A stretch of DNA of 64,000 nucleotides from Pseudomonas sp. R76. Lineage in GTDB: Bacteria; Pseudomonadota; Gammaproteobacteria; Pseudomonadales; Pseudomonadaceae. Positions 19,225 through 27,928 of this stretch are shown here, piece by piece; the first letter of the stretch is position 1, and every line of letters starts with the position of its first letter. A model generated the notes under the pieces. The model ran no database searches, was not told where the DNA came from, and was given only the letters and a program-made list of their open reading frames with translations. The position numbers and the translations under genes were made by a program. The DNA is taken from assembly GCF_009834565.1 (NCBI RefSeq), contig NZ_CP019428.1, positions 682,001-746,000 on the forward strand, written 5' to 3'.

Positions 19225-19299
19225 ATGTGGGAGCTGGCTTGCCTGCGATAGCGGTGGTGACTGATACACCGATATCGCAGGCAAGCCAGCTCCCACAGT
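19225..19299. repeat. REP pair between amaB and amaA
   Basis: GTGGGAGCTGGCTTGCCTGC and its inverse lie inside the presumed amaB-amaA transcript. They could protect the amaB part of the message. Confidence 0.9.
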
Positions 19300-19357
19300 T
19301 GATTGAGTTCGCAATTCAGAATAATGGTGGTTTGTTAGGTCTCATCGGAGTCTGGCA

Positions 19358-20641
19358 ATGGCATTACGCGAAACATGTTTATGGGAACAACTCACCCCTG
19401 GCCGACCCGATCGCGCCGCGCTCAAGGGCGAGGTCAAGGTCGATGTGTGCGTGATCGGCGCCGGGATCACCGGCTTGTCGGCCGCCATCCACTTGCTGGA
19501 GCAAGGTAAAAGCGTCGCCGTGCTGGAGGCCCATCGCACCGGCCATGGCGGTTCGGGGCGTAACGTCGGGCTGGTCAACGCCGGCATGTGGATTCCCCCG
19601 GACGAGATCGAAGCCGGTTTCGGCGAGGCGGTGGGCAGCCAGCTCAACCGCATGTTGGGCGCGGCGCCGTCACTGGTGTTCAGCCTGATCGACAAATACA
19701 ACATCGATTGCCAATTGCGCCGCGAGGGCACCTTGCACATGGCGCACAACGCCCGAGGCGAGGCGGATTTGCGCAGTCGTGAAGAACAATGGAAGCGCCG
19801 TGGCGCGCCGGTTGAATTGCTGACCGGCCAGGCGTGCGAGCACGCCACCGGGACCAAAAAGATTGCCGCCGCGTTGCTGGACCGGCGCGCCGGCACGCTG
19901 AACCCAATGGCGTACACCACGGGTTTGGCGAATGCCGCCGCCGGGCTTGGCGGGCAGTTGTTCGACCATTCCCCCGTCACCCAGCTGGAACGCCAAGGCG
20001 CGCAATGGTCAGTACAGACCGCCCAAGGCTCAGTGCAGGCTGCACAAGTGGTGATCGCCTCCAACGCCTACACCGAGGGCGAATGGACCGAGTTGCGGCG
20101 CAACTTCTTCCCCGGCTATTACTACCAGGTCGCGTCGGCCCCGCTGACGGATGCGGCCGCCGAACAGATCCTGCCGGGCGGGCAGGGCTCGTGGGACACG
20201 CGCCAGGTACTCAGCAGCATCCGCCGCGACGCCGATGGCCGCCTGTTGCTCGGCAGCCTGGGCAACGGCAACCAGAAACCCACGTGGTTTCTAAAGGCGT
20301 GGGCCGATCGGGTGCAGCAGCACTACTTCCCGTACCTCAAATCGGTGCAGTGGGAATGCACCTGGACCGGCTGCATTGCCTTCACACCTGATCACTTGAT
20401 GCGCCTGTTCGAACCGGCGCCCGGCCTGGTGGCGGTCACCGGCTATAACGGGCGTGGCGTGACCACCGGCAGCGTGGTGGGCAAGGCATTTGCTGACTAT
20501 TTGTGTCACCAGAACCCCCAGGCCTTGCCGATTCCCTTCGCACCGATGCAACCGCTGGCCGGGGTGGGCCTGCGCAGTTGCCTCTACGAAGCTGGATTCT
20601 CGCTGTATCACGCCGGCCAATGCCTGCGGATCGTGATCTGA
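19358..20641 (+). CDS. amaA: FAD-dependent L-pipecolate oxidase
   Basis: A 427-residue DAO-family flavoprotein. The FAD-binding fold is seen in VCVIGAGITGLSAAIHLLEQ at about residues 30-50, with the acidic E of AVLEAH. The substrate domain follows, and GYNGRGVTTGSVVGKA near the C-terminus closes the FAD site. It converts pipecolate to piperideine-6-carboxylate, which AmaB then oxidises. CGGAG lies upstream of ATG 19358. The substrate is inferred from the amaB neighbour, since related enzymes oxidise other secondary amines. Confidence 0.8.
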   Translation: MALRETCLWEQLTPGRPDRAALKGEVKVDVCVIGAGITGLSAAIHLLEQGKSVAVLEAHRTGHGGSGRNVGLVNAGMWIPPDEIEAGFGEAVGSQLNRMLGAAPSLVFSLIDKYNIDCQLRREGTLHMAHNARGEADLRSREEQWKRRGAPVELLTGQACEHATGTKKIAAALLDRRAGTLNPMAYTTGLANAAAGLGGQLFDHSPVTQLERQGAQWSVQTAQGSVQAAQVVIASNAYTEGEWTELRRNFFPGYYYQVASAPLTDAAAEQILPGGQGSWDTRQVLSSIRRDADGRLLLGSLGNGNQKPTWFLKAWADRVQQHYFPYLKSVQWECTWTGCIAFTPDHLMRLFEPAPGLVAVTGYNGRGVTTGSVVGKAFADYLCHQNPQALPIPFAPMQPLAGVGLRSCLYEAGFSLYHAGQCLRIVI

Positions 20642-20661
20642 TCAGCGAAATACCTGTCAAA

Positions 20662-20684
20662 AGCCTGCATTTTCTTAGCAGGCT
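20662..20684. terminator. Weak hairpin after amaA
   Basis: AGCCTGC and GCAGGCT form a 7-bp stem with a 9-base loop. No T run follows on the plus strand; the TTTT run lies on the other side. It is a possible but unproven terminator. Confidence 0.3.
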
Positions 20685-20827
20685 ACTAATCTGTATTGGT
20701 GCAAGTCGTAGCAATCACGCACTGTAAATGTGCAGTTCCGTTACGCACATTGTTACAGGTGCAGGAACTGTCGTTTATCTGCCTGGTTGCCGGTGCGACC
20801 TGCCAGGGTTGTACTTATTGAATCCAT

Positions 20828-20859
20828 CGGTTGCACCTCTCGATGCTAGACGGTTGCAC
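20828..20859 (+). promoter_or_regulatory. Direct repeats CGGTTGCAC upstream of braC
   Basis: Two identical copies of CGGTTGCAC at 20828-20836 and 20851-20859 are 23 bases apart, about two helix turns. They lie 70-100 bases upstream of the sigma54-type element, where an activator would bind. Confidence 0.4.
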
Positions 20860-20930
20860 GTCCTGGCAAAAGGAGTCGAAACGCCTGTAATAACAATGAC
20901 ACCGTGTCTTTTTGAAGAATAAAAAACTAA

Positions 20931-20946
20931 TGGCACGCGCCTTGCT
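20931..20946 (+). promoter_or_regulatory. Sigma54 promoter of braC
   Basis: TGGCACGCGCCTTGCT matches the RpoN consensus TGGCAC-N5-TTGC fully. It lies 69 bases before the braC ATG in a 374-base gap (20642-21015) that holds no gene. Confidence 0.75.
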
Positions 20947-21015
20947 CTGGGCTTTCCCGTGAAAGTTCGTCGTGAATTCGTAGTGCCAATTAACAAAAAC
21001 CTCGGAGCACCACTC

Positions 21016-22152
21016 ATGTCCCAGACGTTTTACAAGAAAGGCTTTCTGGCCCTCGCCGTTGCAGCGGCGCTGGGTGTTTCTGCGTTTGTTCAAGCTGATG
21101 TGAAGATTGGCGTAGCGGGGCCGATGACTGGCGCCAACGCAGCTTTCGGTGAGCAGTACATGAAGGGTGCCCAAGCGGCAGCCGATGTGATCAACAAGGC
21201 CGGCGGCATCAACGGCGAGCAGATCAAACTGGTGCCCGGCGACGACGCCTGTGAGCCGAAGCAGGCTGTAGCGGTCGCCAACCGCCTGGCAGACCAGGAC
21301 AAAGTGATCGGCGTGGTCGGGCACTTCTGCTCGTCCAACACCATCCCGGCTTCCGAGGTTTACGACGAAGCGGGCATCATCATGATCACCCCGGGCTCCA
21401 CCAACCCACAGGTCACCGAGCGTGGCCTGGGCGCGGTGTTCCGTATGTGCGGGCGTGACGACCAGCAAGGCATCGTGGCCGGCGACTACATCGTCGACGT
21501 GCTCAAGGGCAAGAAAGTCGCGGTTATCAACGACAAGGACACCTACGGCAAAGGCCTGGCCGACGCCACCGCTGCCCAGTTGACCAAGCGCGGCGTCAAG
21601 CCGGTGCTGGAAGAAGGCCTGACCCGTGGCGAGAAAGACTTCAGCGCCCTGGTGACCAAAATCCGCTCCACCGGTGCTGACGTTGTGTACTTCGGCGGCC
21701 TGCACCCGGAAGCCGGTCCACTGGTTCGCCAGATTCGTGAAGCTGGCCTCAAAGACGTCAAGTTCATGTCCGATGACGGCGTTGTCACCGACGAACTGGT
21801 CGCTACCGCTGGCGGCAAGCAGTATGTAGATGGCGTCTACATGACCTTCGGCGCCGACCCGCGCCTGCTGCCAGACAGCAAGACCGTGGTGGAAGAGTTC
21901 CGCAAAAATGGCACCGAGCCTGAAGGCTACACCCTGTACGCCTACGCCTCGATCCAGGCCCTGGCCGCCGGCTTCAACGGTTCCAAGTCCAACAAAGGCG
22001 AAGACGCCGCCAAGTGGCTCAAGTCTCACCCGGTGAAAACCGTCATGGGCGAAAAAGCCTGGGACACCAAGGGTGACCTGAAAATCTCCGACTACGTGGT
22101 TTACCAGTGGGACAAAGACGGTAAGTACCACCAGCTGGAAAAGCAGAAGTAA
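21016..22152 (+). CDS. braC: Branched-chain amino acid binding protein
   Basis: A 378-residue periplasmic binding protein of the LIV family. The signal peptide (MSQTFYKKGFLALAVAAALG...VQA) precedes mature DVKIGVAGPMTG. A disulphide pair sits in DDACEPKQ and GHFCSSN, and CSSNTIPAS and TPGSTNPQVT contact the ligand. It delivers Leu, Ile and Val (and probably Ala and Thr) to BraDEFG. CGGAG lies upstream of ATG 21016. A sigma54 promoter sits ahead and a REP cluster follows, which probably keeps this gene expressed above the permease genes. Confidence 0.95.
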   Translation: MSQTFYKKGFLALAVAAALGVSAFVQADVKIGVAGPMTGANAAFGEQYMKGAQAAADVINKAGGINGEQIKLVPGDDACEPKQAVAVANRLADQDKVIGVVGHFCSSNTIPASEVYDEAGIIMITPGSTNPQVTERGLGAVFRMCGRDDQQGIVAGDYIVDVLKGKKVAVINDKDTYGKGLADATAAQLTKRGVKPVLEEGLTRGEKDFSALVTKIRSTGADVVYFGGLHPEAGPLVRQIREAGLKDVKFMSDDGVVTDELVATAGGKQYVDGVYMTFGADPRLLPDSKTVVEEFRKNGTEPEGYTLYAYASIQALAAGFNGSKSNKGEDAAKWLKSHPVKTVMGEKAWDTKGDLKISDYVVYQWDKDGKYHQLEKQK

Positions 22153-22176
22153 TAGCGCGATTTAACCGGCACCCCT

Positions 22177-22303
22177 GAACTCCAGGGGAGCTGGCCTTGT
22201 GTGGGAGCTGGCTTGCCTGCGATTGCATCGCCTGGGTATTGCTGAAGTACCGAGGTGTCTGCATCGCAGGCAAGCCAGCTCCCACACAAGGCCAGCTCCC
22301 ACA
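22177..22303. repeat. REP cluster between braC and braD
   Basis: A full pair spans 22199-22286 (GTGGGAGCTGGCTTGCCTGC and its inverse). Partial arms lie on both sides (GGGGAGCTGGCC at 22187, GGCCAGCTCCCACAG at 22290), giving nested inverted repeats. Confidence 0.85.
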
Positions 22304-22410
22304 GGGAACCTCGTTGCCTGCTCCATCGTGTTCGGCAACAGATCTGTCTTTTCCTCCAGAAGCGCCGCACACCCCTCGGTGTGCAGGTGCTCACCGCGTG
22401 AGATTGCGTT

Positions 22411-23325
22411 ATGGATGGTATTTTCCTGCAGCAACTGGTCAACGGCCTGACCCTCGGGTCGGTCTATGGCCTGATCGCCATCGGCTACACAATGGTCTAT
22501 GGCATCATTGGCATGATCAACTTCGCCCACGGCGAGGTTTATATGATTTCCGCTTACCTCGCGGCGATCAGTCTGGCACTGCTGGCTTACTTCGGCATCG
22601 AATCCTTCCCGCTGCTCATTCTCGGCACTTTGATATTCACCGTGGTCGTCACCGGCGTTTACGGTTGGGTCATCGAGCGTGTTGCCTACAAACCGCTGCG
22701 CAACTCCACCCGACTGGCACCGCTGATCAGCGCCATCGGTATTTCCCTGATCCTGCAAAACTATGCGCAGATTGCTCAGGGCGCGAAACAACAAGGCATT
22801 CCAACCCTGCTGGCCGGCGCCTGGCGCGTCGATATCGGCAGTGGTTTCGTGCAGTTGACCTACACCAAGGTGTTCATCCTGGTGGCCGCGTTCCTCGGCA
22901 TGGGCCTGCTGACCTACGTCATCAAATACACCAAGCTCGGCCGCATGTGCCGCGCGACCCAGCAAGACCGCAAGATGGCCTCGATCCTGGGCATCAACAC
23001 CGACCGCGTGATCTCCTACGTGTTCGTCATCGGTGCCGCCATGGCCGCCCTGGCCGGCGTGCTGATCACCCTCAATTACGGCACCTTCGACTTCTATGCC
23101 GGCTTCATCATCGGCATCAAGGCGTTTACCGCAGCGGTACTCGGCGGCATCGGCTCCCTGCCTGGGGCGATGCTTGGCGGGATCATCCTGGGTATCTCCG
23201 AGTCGCTGTTCTCGGGGTTGATCAACTCTGACTACAAAGACGTGTTCAGTTTCTCCCTGCTGGTGGTGATTCTGATTTTCCGTCCTCAGGGCCTGCTTGG
23301 TCGCCCACTCGTGGCGAAGGTGTAA
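22411..23325 (+). CDS. braD: Branched-chain amino acid ABC permease LivH
   Basis: A 304-residue inner-membrane subunit with about eight hydrophobic helices and the family opening LVNGLTLGSVYGLIAIGYTM. The permease signature around GRMCRATQQDRKMASILGIN is the loop that docks on the ATPase. It forms the channel with BraE. It is the second gene of the operon and ends two bases before braE. Confidence 0.94.
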   Translation: MDGIFLQQLVNGLTLGSVYGLIAIGYTMVYGIIGMINFAHGEVYMISAYLAAISLALLAYFGIESFPLLILGTLIFTVVVTGVYGWVIERVAYKPLRNSTRLAPLISAIGISLILQNYAQIAQGAKQQGIPTLLAGAWRVDIGSGFVQLTYTKVFILVAAFLGMGLLTYVIKYTKLGRMCRATQQDRKMASILGINTDRVISYVFVIGAAMAALAGVLITLNYGTFDFYAGFIIGIKAFTAAVLGGIGSLPGAMLGGIILGISESLFSGLINSDYKDVFSFSLLVVILIFRPQGLLGRPLVAKV

Positions 23326-23327
23326 AC

Positions 23328-24605
23328 ATGTCTGCTGCCAAATCGATTGATATCAAGAAAAGTGTGGTCGATACGGTCCTCGCCGGGCTGATTTCGTTGA
23401 TCGTGTTCGGTCCGATCGTCGGCGTGGTCCTCGACGGCTACAGCTTCAACCTGGAACCGGCGCGCGTGGCCGTGCTGGTCGCCATCGTCATGGCCGGGCG
23501 CTTTGCCCTGAGCCTGTTCCTGCAAACCCCCAAGGGCCTGAAGATTCTGCAGGGTTTCGAGAGCAGTGGCTCTGGTGTGCACGTGCTGCCGCCGGACTAC
23601 AAGTCGCGCCTGCGCTGGATCATCCCGGCACTGATCGTGATCGCCATCGTGTTCCCGATCTTCGCCAACAAGTACCTGCTGACGGTGGTCATCCTCGGGC
23701 TGATCTACGTGCTGCTGGGCCTGGGCCTGAACATCGTGGTGGGCCTGGCCGGCTTGCTCGACCTGGGTTACGTGGCGTTCTACGCCATCGGCGCTTACGG
23801 CCTGGCGCTGGGTTATCAATACCTCGGCCTGGGCTTCTGGACGGTGCTGCCATTGGCGGCAATCTGTGCGGCGCTGGCGGGGTGCATACTCGGGTTCCCG
23901 GTGCTACGAATGCATGGCGATTACCTGGCCATCGTGACCCTGGGCTTTGGTGAAATCATTCGCCTGGTGCTCAACAACTGGCTGTCGTTTACCGGTGGCC
24001 CGAACGGCATGCCGGTGCCGTCTCCGACCTTCCTGGGCCTTGAGTTCGGGCGCAAAGCCAAGGACGGTGGGATTCCATTCCACGAATTCTTCGCCATCGA
24101 TTACAACCCCAACATCAAGTTCATGTTCATCTACATCGTGCTGTTCCTGGTGGTATTGGCCGTGCTCTACATCAAGCATCGCCTGACCCGCATGCCGGTC
24201 GGCCGTGCCTGGGAAGCCTTGCGCGAAGATGAAATCGCCTGCCGTTCCATGGGCCTGAACCACGTGCTGGTCAAGCTCTCGGCGTTCACCATTGGCGCGT
24301 CCACGGCCGGTCTGGCCGGGGTGTTCTTTGCCAGCTACCAAGGCTTCGTCAACCCGTCATCGTTCACCTTCTTCGAGTCGGCGCTGATCCTGGCCATCGT
24401 GGTGCTGGGTGGCATGGGCTCGACGGTCGGCGTGGTGATTGCGGCGTTCGTATTGACCGTCGCGCCAGAGTTGCTGCGCAGCTTCTCGGAGTACCGCGTG
24501 CTGCTGTTTGGCGTGTTGATGGTGGTGATGATGATCTGGCGACCGCGCGGCCTGATTCGGATCAGCCGTACCGGTGTGACGCCACGCAAGGGGGTAGCGC
24601 CATGA
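23328..24605 (+). CDS. braE: Branched-chain amino acid ABC permease LivM
   Basis: A 425-residue permease. Residues 1-105 are an N-terminal extension with two hydrophobic helices (DUF3382 type), followed by the conserved LivM core starting near YLLTVVILGLIYVLLGLGLN. The ATPase-docking loop contains GRAWEALREDEIACRSMGLN. It overlaps braF by four bases (ATGA). Confidence 0.94.
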   Translation: MSAAKSIDIKKSVVDTVLAGLISLIVFGPIVGVVLDGYSFNLEPARVAVLVAIVMAGRFALSLFLQTPKGLKILQGFESSGSGVHVLPPDYKSRLRWIIPALIVIAIVFPIFANKYLLTVVILGLIYVLLGLGLNIVVGLAGLLDLGYVAFYAIGAYGLALGYQYLGLGFWTVLPLAAICAALAGCILGFPVLRMHGDYLAIVTLGFGEIIRLVLNNWLSFTGGPNGMPVPSPTFLGLEFGRKAKDGGIPFHEFFAIDYNPNIKFMFIYIVLFLVVLAVLYIKHRLTRMPVGRAWEALREDEIACRSMGLNHVLVKLSAFTIGASTAGLAGVFFASYQGFVNPSSFTFFESALILAIVVLGGMGSTVGVVIAAFVLTVAPELLRSFSEYRVLLFGVLMVVMMIWRPRGLIRISRTGVTPRKGVAP

Positions 24606-25477
24606 GCAAGGAAGTCGTGCTCTCCGTGGAACATTTGATGATGCACTTCGGTGGCATCAAGGCCTTGAGCGATGTGAGCCTCAAGGTAGAACGCAACTCG
24701 ATCTTTGCCCTGATCGGCCCCAACGGCGCCGGCAAGACCACCGTGTTCAACTGCCTCACCGGCTTCTACAAAGCCAGTGGCGGCAAGATCGAACTCAACG
24801 TGCGGGGCAAGCAGACCAACGTGATCCAGCTGCTCGGCGAGCGTTTCAAAGCCGTCGACTTCGTATCGCCGAAAAGCTTCCTCAGCCGGGTGTACTACAA
24901 GATGTTCGGCGGCACCCACCTGGTCAACCGCGCAGGCCTGGCGCGGACCTTCCAGAACATTCGCCTGTTCAAGGAAATGTCGGTGCTGGAAAACCTGCTG
25001 GTCGCCCAGCACATGTGGGTCAACCGCAACATGCTTGCCGGTATTCTCAACACCAAGAGCTACCGCAAGGCCGAGAGCGACGCCCTCGACCACGCCTTCT
25101 ACTGGCTGGAAGTGGTCGACCTGGTGGACTGTGCCAACCGCCTGGCCGGCGAGCTTTCCTACGGCCAGCAGCGCCGCCTGGAAATCGCCCGCGCCATGTG
25201 CACGCGGCCGCAGATTATCTGCCTGGACGAACCGGCAGCGGGCCTCAACCCGCAGGAAACCGAAGCGCTCAGCGCGATGATTCGCCTGCTGCGCGACGAA
25301 CACGACCTCACGGTGGTGCTGATCGAACACGACATGGGCATGGTAATGAGTATTTCCGACCACATCGTGGTGCTCGACCACGGCAACGTGATCGCCGAAG
25401 GCGGCCCGGACGCGATCCGCAACGACCCGAAAGTGATCGCCGCCTACCTGGGCGCAGACGAAGAGGAGCTGGTATGA
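24602..25477 (+). CDS. braF: Branched-chain amino acid ABC ATPase LivG
   Basis: A 291-residue ATP-binding subunit. It has Walker A GPNGAGKTT, the signature LSYGQQRRLEIARA, Walker B ICLDEPAAGLN and the switch His in LIEHDMGMV. The insertion between residues 70 and 105 and the C-terminal extension (NDPKVIAAYLG) are typical of LivG. It pairs with BraG. It overlaps both neighbours by ATGA, so translation is coupled. Confidence 0.95.
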   Translation: MSKEVVLSVEHLMMHFGGIKALSDVSLKVERNSIFALIGPNGAGKTTVFNCLTGFYKASGGKIELNVRGKQTNVIQLLGERFKAVDFVSPKSFLSRVYYKMFGGTHLVNRAGLARTFQNIRLFKEMSVLENLLVAQHMWVNRNMLAGILNTKSYRKAESDALDHAFYWLEVVDLVDCANRLAGELSYGQQRRLEIARAMCTRPQIICLDEPAAGLNPQETEALSAMIRLLRDEHDLTVVLIEHDMGMVMSISDHIVVLDHGNVIAEGGPDAIRNDPKVIAAYLGADEEELV

Positions 25478-26190
25478 GTGCGCCTATCCTCGAAATGAAG
25501 GACCTGGACGTGTTTTATGGGCCGATCCAGGCCCTGAAAAAAGTCTCGCTGCACATCAACGAAGGCGAAACCGTGAGCCTGATCGGCTCCAACGGCGCGG
25601 GCAAATCCACGCTGTTGATGTCGATCTTCGGCCAGCCACGCGCCGAATCGGGGCAGATCCTCTACAACGGCGTCGACATTACCCACAAGTCGTCCCACTA
25701 CATCGCCTCCAACGGCATTGCGCAGTCGCCGGAAGGGCGGCGGGTATTCCCCGACATGACCGTCGAGGAAAACCTGCTGATGGGCACCATCCCGATTGGC
25801 GACAAATACGCGCAGGAAGACATGCAGCGCATGTTCGAGCTGTTCCCGCGGCTCAAGGAACGCCGCACCCAACGCGCCATGACCATGTCCGGCGGTGAAC
25901 AGCAAATGCTCGCCATCGCCCGCGCGCTGATGAGCCGGCCCAAGCTGCTGCTGCTGGACGAACCGAGCCTGGGCCTGGCACCGATTGTGGTGAAGCAGAT
26001 TTTCGCCACCTTGCGTGAACTAGCGGCGACCGGCATGACCATCTTCCTGGTGGAGCAGAACGCCAACCACGCGCTGCGCTTGTCGGACCGCGCTTATGTG
26101 ATGGTCAACGGCGAGATTCGCCTGACGGGCACCGGTAAAGAGCTGTTAGTGAATGAAGAGGTGCGCAACGCCTACCTCGGCGGGCACTGA
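25474..26190 (+). CDS. braG: Branched-chain amino acid ABC ATPase LivF
   Basis: A 238-residue ATP-binding subunit. It has Walker A GSNGAGKST, the signature MSGGEQQMLAIARA, Walker B LLLLDEPSLGLAP and the switch His replaced by Asn in VEQNANHAL, as is usual for LivF. I chose ATG 25474, which overlaps the braF stop by four bases. A longer frame starting inside braF is only read-through of the same phase. It is the last gene of the operon, and a REP pair follows. Confidence 0.95.
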   Translation: MSAPILEMKDLDVFYGPIQALKKVSLHINEGETVSLIGSNGAGKSTLLMSIFGQPRAESGQILYNGVDITHKSSHYIASNGIAQSPEGRRVFPDMTVEENLLMGTIPIGDKYAQEDMQRMFELFPRLKERRTQRAMTMSGGEQQMLAIARALMSRPKLLLLDEPSLGLAPIVVKQIFATLRELAATGMTIFLVEQNANHALRLSDRAYVMVNGEIRLTGTGKELLVNEEVRNAYLGGH

Positions 26191-26213
26191 TCTAAACCCT
26201 GGCGCAAGTCCCC

Positions 26214-26303
26214 TGTGGGAGCGGGCTTGCTCGCGAATGCGGTATGTCAGTTTCAGATGTATTGACTGACCCTCCGCATTCGCGAGCAAGCCCGCTCCCA
26301 CAT
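26214..26303. repeat. REP pair, GCGGGCTTGCTCGCGA variant
   Basis: GTGGGAGCGGGCTTGCTCGC and its inverse lie downstream of braG, with a spacer containing TGACTGACC. Confidence 0.9.
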
Positions 26304-26975
26304 TTGTTTTCGGTGTTTTCAGCACCTTCGGCAAATTGTGGAAAACAAATCCAGCCACCCTCCAAAGCGCGACATATAGCCGCCGCAAATCCCTGTTTTG
26401 TCACAGTTTTGACTTGTCCCCATTCGCTGTGGAACCGGCTGTGGGTAACGTGGGAGTAGCTGGCTGAAAGCCTTTAACCACGTGGCCTGTAGCGCGGTGG
26501 TTGTTTTATGATCAGCGGGTTTTTCGTGACCACACAACCCTTTTGTCAACCTGTTTAAAGACACAGGTATGTGACCGGAATATGTCCGCCAAGCCTGTGG
26601 ATAAGTCTGTGACTAAACTCTGGAAAGAGTGCCGCAGAGGCCGGAATGACTGGCCTGGAGCCATCGTTCGGATTTTCCCTCTTTACGTGCGCCTACATAT
26701 GCCCCGCGCCAGGTCAAGCAAAAAACTTTCTAAATCAGGCTGCAAGCCTTGTATACAGCGGCTTTTGGCTTTTCACACTTGCCCCCAAAGACTGTGGGCG
26801 CAGTTGTGGATAACCTGCGCGCATATGGCTGCAGGCCACGGGGCATAAGGCTTTGCTCGCGATGATCAAAAAATGATCAGCTGTGCGTGAAGGTGTGTGC
26901 TTAGCGGTTGCCGCAATCGCGGCGTAAGGGCATTCTGCTGGCTGATTTTTCCCCGATGCCCGCAAGGAGAACACC
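26304..26975. other. Gene-free region with two perfect DnaA boxes
   Basis: No convincing gene lies in these 672 bases. TGTGGATAA, the inverse of the DnaA box TTATCCACA, occurs at 26596-26604 and 26805-26813. Related sites are TGTGGAAAA at 26337, TGTGGAACC at 26428 and TGTGGGTAA at 26440, all in the same orientation. There is no AT-rich unwinding segment and no replication gene next to it, so a DnaA-binding or titration locus is more likely than an origin. A small RNA cannot be excluded. Confidence 0.4.
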
Positions 26976-27740
26976 ATGTCCGACACGCTGTTTATTACTG
27001 GCGCCACCTCAGGTTTCGGCGAGGCTTGCGCCCGTCGTTTTGCCGAGGCCGGCTGGAAACTGGTGCTCACCGGCCGGCGTGCCGACCGTTTGAATGCGTT
27101 GGTCGAAGAGCTTTCCAAGCAGACCGAAGTGCATGGCCTGGTCGTCGACGTGCGTGACCGCAAGGGCATGGAAGACGCCATCGCCAACCTGCCGCCCTCG
27201 TTTGCCAAACTGCGCGGCCTGATCAACAACGCCGGCCTGGCCGTGGGCACTGACCCGGCGCCCAAGTGCAGCCTCGACGATTGGGAAACCATGGTCGACA
27301 CCAACATCAAGGGCCTGCTGACCACCACCAGCCTGCTGCTGCCGCGCCTGATCGCTCACGGCCGTGGCGCCGGGATCATCAACCTCGGCTCTATCGCCGG
27401 CAGCTACCCGTACCCGGGCAGCCACGTGTATGGCGGCTCCAAGGCATTCGTGAAGCAATTCTCGCTGAACCTGCGCTGCGACCTGCAAGGCACCGGCGTG
27501 CGCGTCACCAACATCGAGCCAGGGCTGTGTGAGAGCGAATTTTCGCTGGTGCGCTTCGGTGGCGACCAGGCGCGTTATGACGCGACCTATGCCGGTGCCG
27601 AGCCGATCCAGCCGCAGGACATTGCCGATACCATCTTCTGGGTGTTGAACACGCCGGCGCATGTGAACATCAACCGCCTGGAGCTGATGCCGGTGAGCCA
27701 GACCTGGGCCGGGTTTGCGATTGAGCGTGGGGCCAAGTAA
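26976..27740 (+). CDS. Short-chain dehydrogenase, YdfG-like
   Basis: A 254-residue SDR oxidoreductase. The NADP-binding TGATSGFGEACARRFAEAG lies at the N-terminus with GRRADR, which favours NADPH. The active site has NNAGLAVG, the Ser in LGSIAGSYPYPG and Y-x3-K in YGGSK. The pattern fits the YdfG group, which reduces malonic semialdehyde or oxidises 3-hydroxy acids and serine. AAGGAGA lies ahead of ATG 26976. It is a single-gene unit followed by a REP pair. The physiological substrate is not certain. Confidence 0.88.
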   Translation: MSDTLFITGATSGFGEACARRFAEAGWKLVLTGRRADRLNALVEELSKQTEVHGLVVDVRDRKGMEDAIANLPPSFAKLRGLINNAGLAVGTDPAPKCSLDDWETMVDTNIKGLLTTTSLLLPRLIAHGRGAGIINLGSIAGSYPYPGSHVYGGSKAFVKQFSLNLRCDLQGTGVRVTNIEPGLCESEFSLVRFGGDQARYDATYAGAEPIQPQDIADTIFWVLNTPAHVNINRLELMPVSQTWAGFAIERGAK

Positions 27741-27761
27741 GGCTCAAGACCGCGTCGGGTT

Positions 27762-27836
27762 CATCGCAGGCAAGCCAGCTCCCACATGTGATCGGGTTTG
27801 CACGGTCAAAATGTGGGAGCTGGCTTGCCTGCGATG
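27762..27836. repeat. REP pair
   Basis: CATCGCAGGCAAGCCAGCTC faces GTGGGAGCTGGCTTGCCTGC between the short-chain dehydrogenase gene and the cation transporter leader. Confidence 0.9.
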
Positions 27837-27874
27837 GCGGCAAATCGGCCAAAACACGACATAAGGTACACTCC

Positions 27875-27924
27875 CCTCCTGAAAACCCCTCCGCACTGTG
27901 CGGTTTAAAGGTTTTGACAGGAGG
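27875..27924 (+). promoter_or_regulatory. Leader structure that can hide the ribosome site of the cation transporter gene
   Basis: CCTCCTG (27875-27881) is the exact complement of CAGGAGG (27918-27924), which is the Shine-Dalgarno of the next gene. AAAACC (27882-27887) pairs with GGTTTT (27910-27915), leaving a 2-base bulge. Inside, CCGCA and TGCGG form a tight hairpin. The result is a 13-bp stem enclosing a second stem, as in translational switches. No known riboswitch class was recognised. Confidence 0.6.
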
Positions 27925-27928
27925 AAAT

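Noticed and set aside
20728..20922. 64-residue frame in the braC upstream region
   Set aside because: It has no ribosome site or family, and it overlaps the direct repeats and promoter region.
26501..26848. 115-residue frame in the gene-free region before the SDR gene
   Set aside because: It has no start signal, many Arg and Cys residues, and DnaA boxes within it; it is probably chance.
26847..26862. Sigma54-like sequence GGCATAAGGCTTTGC before the SDR gene
   Set aside because: GG and GC are 11 bases apart instead of 10, so it does not fit the strict spacing.
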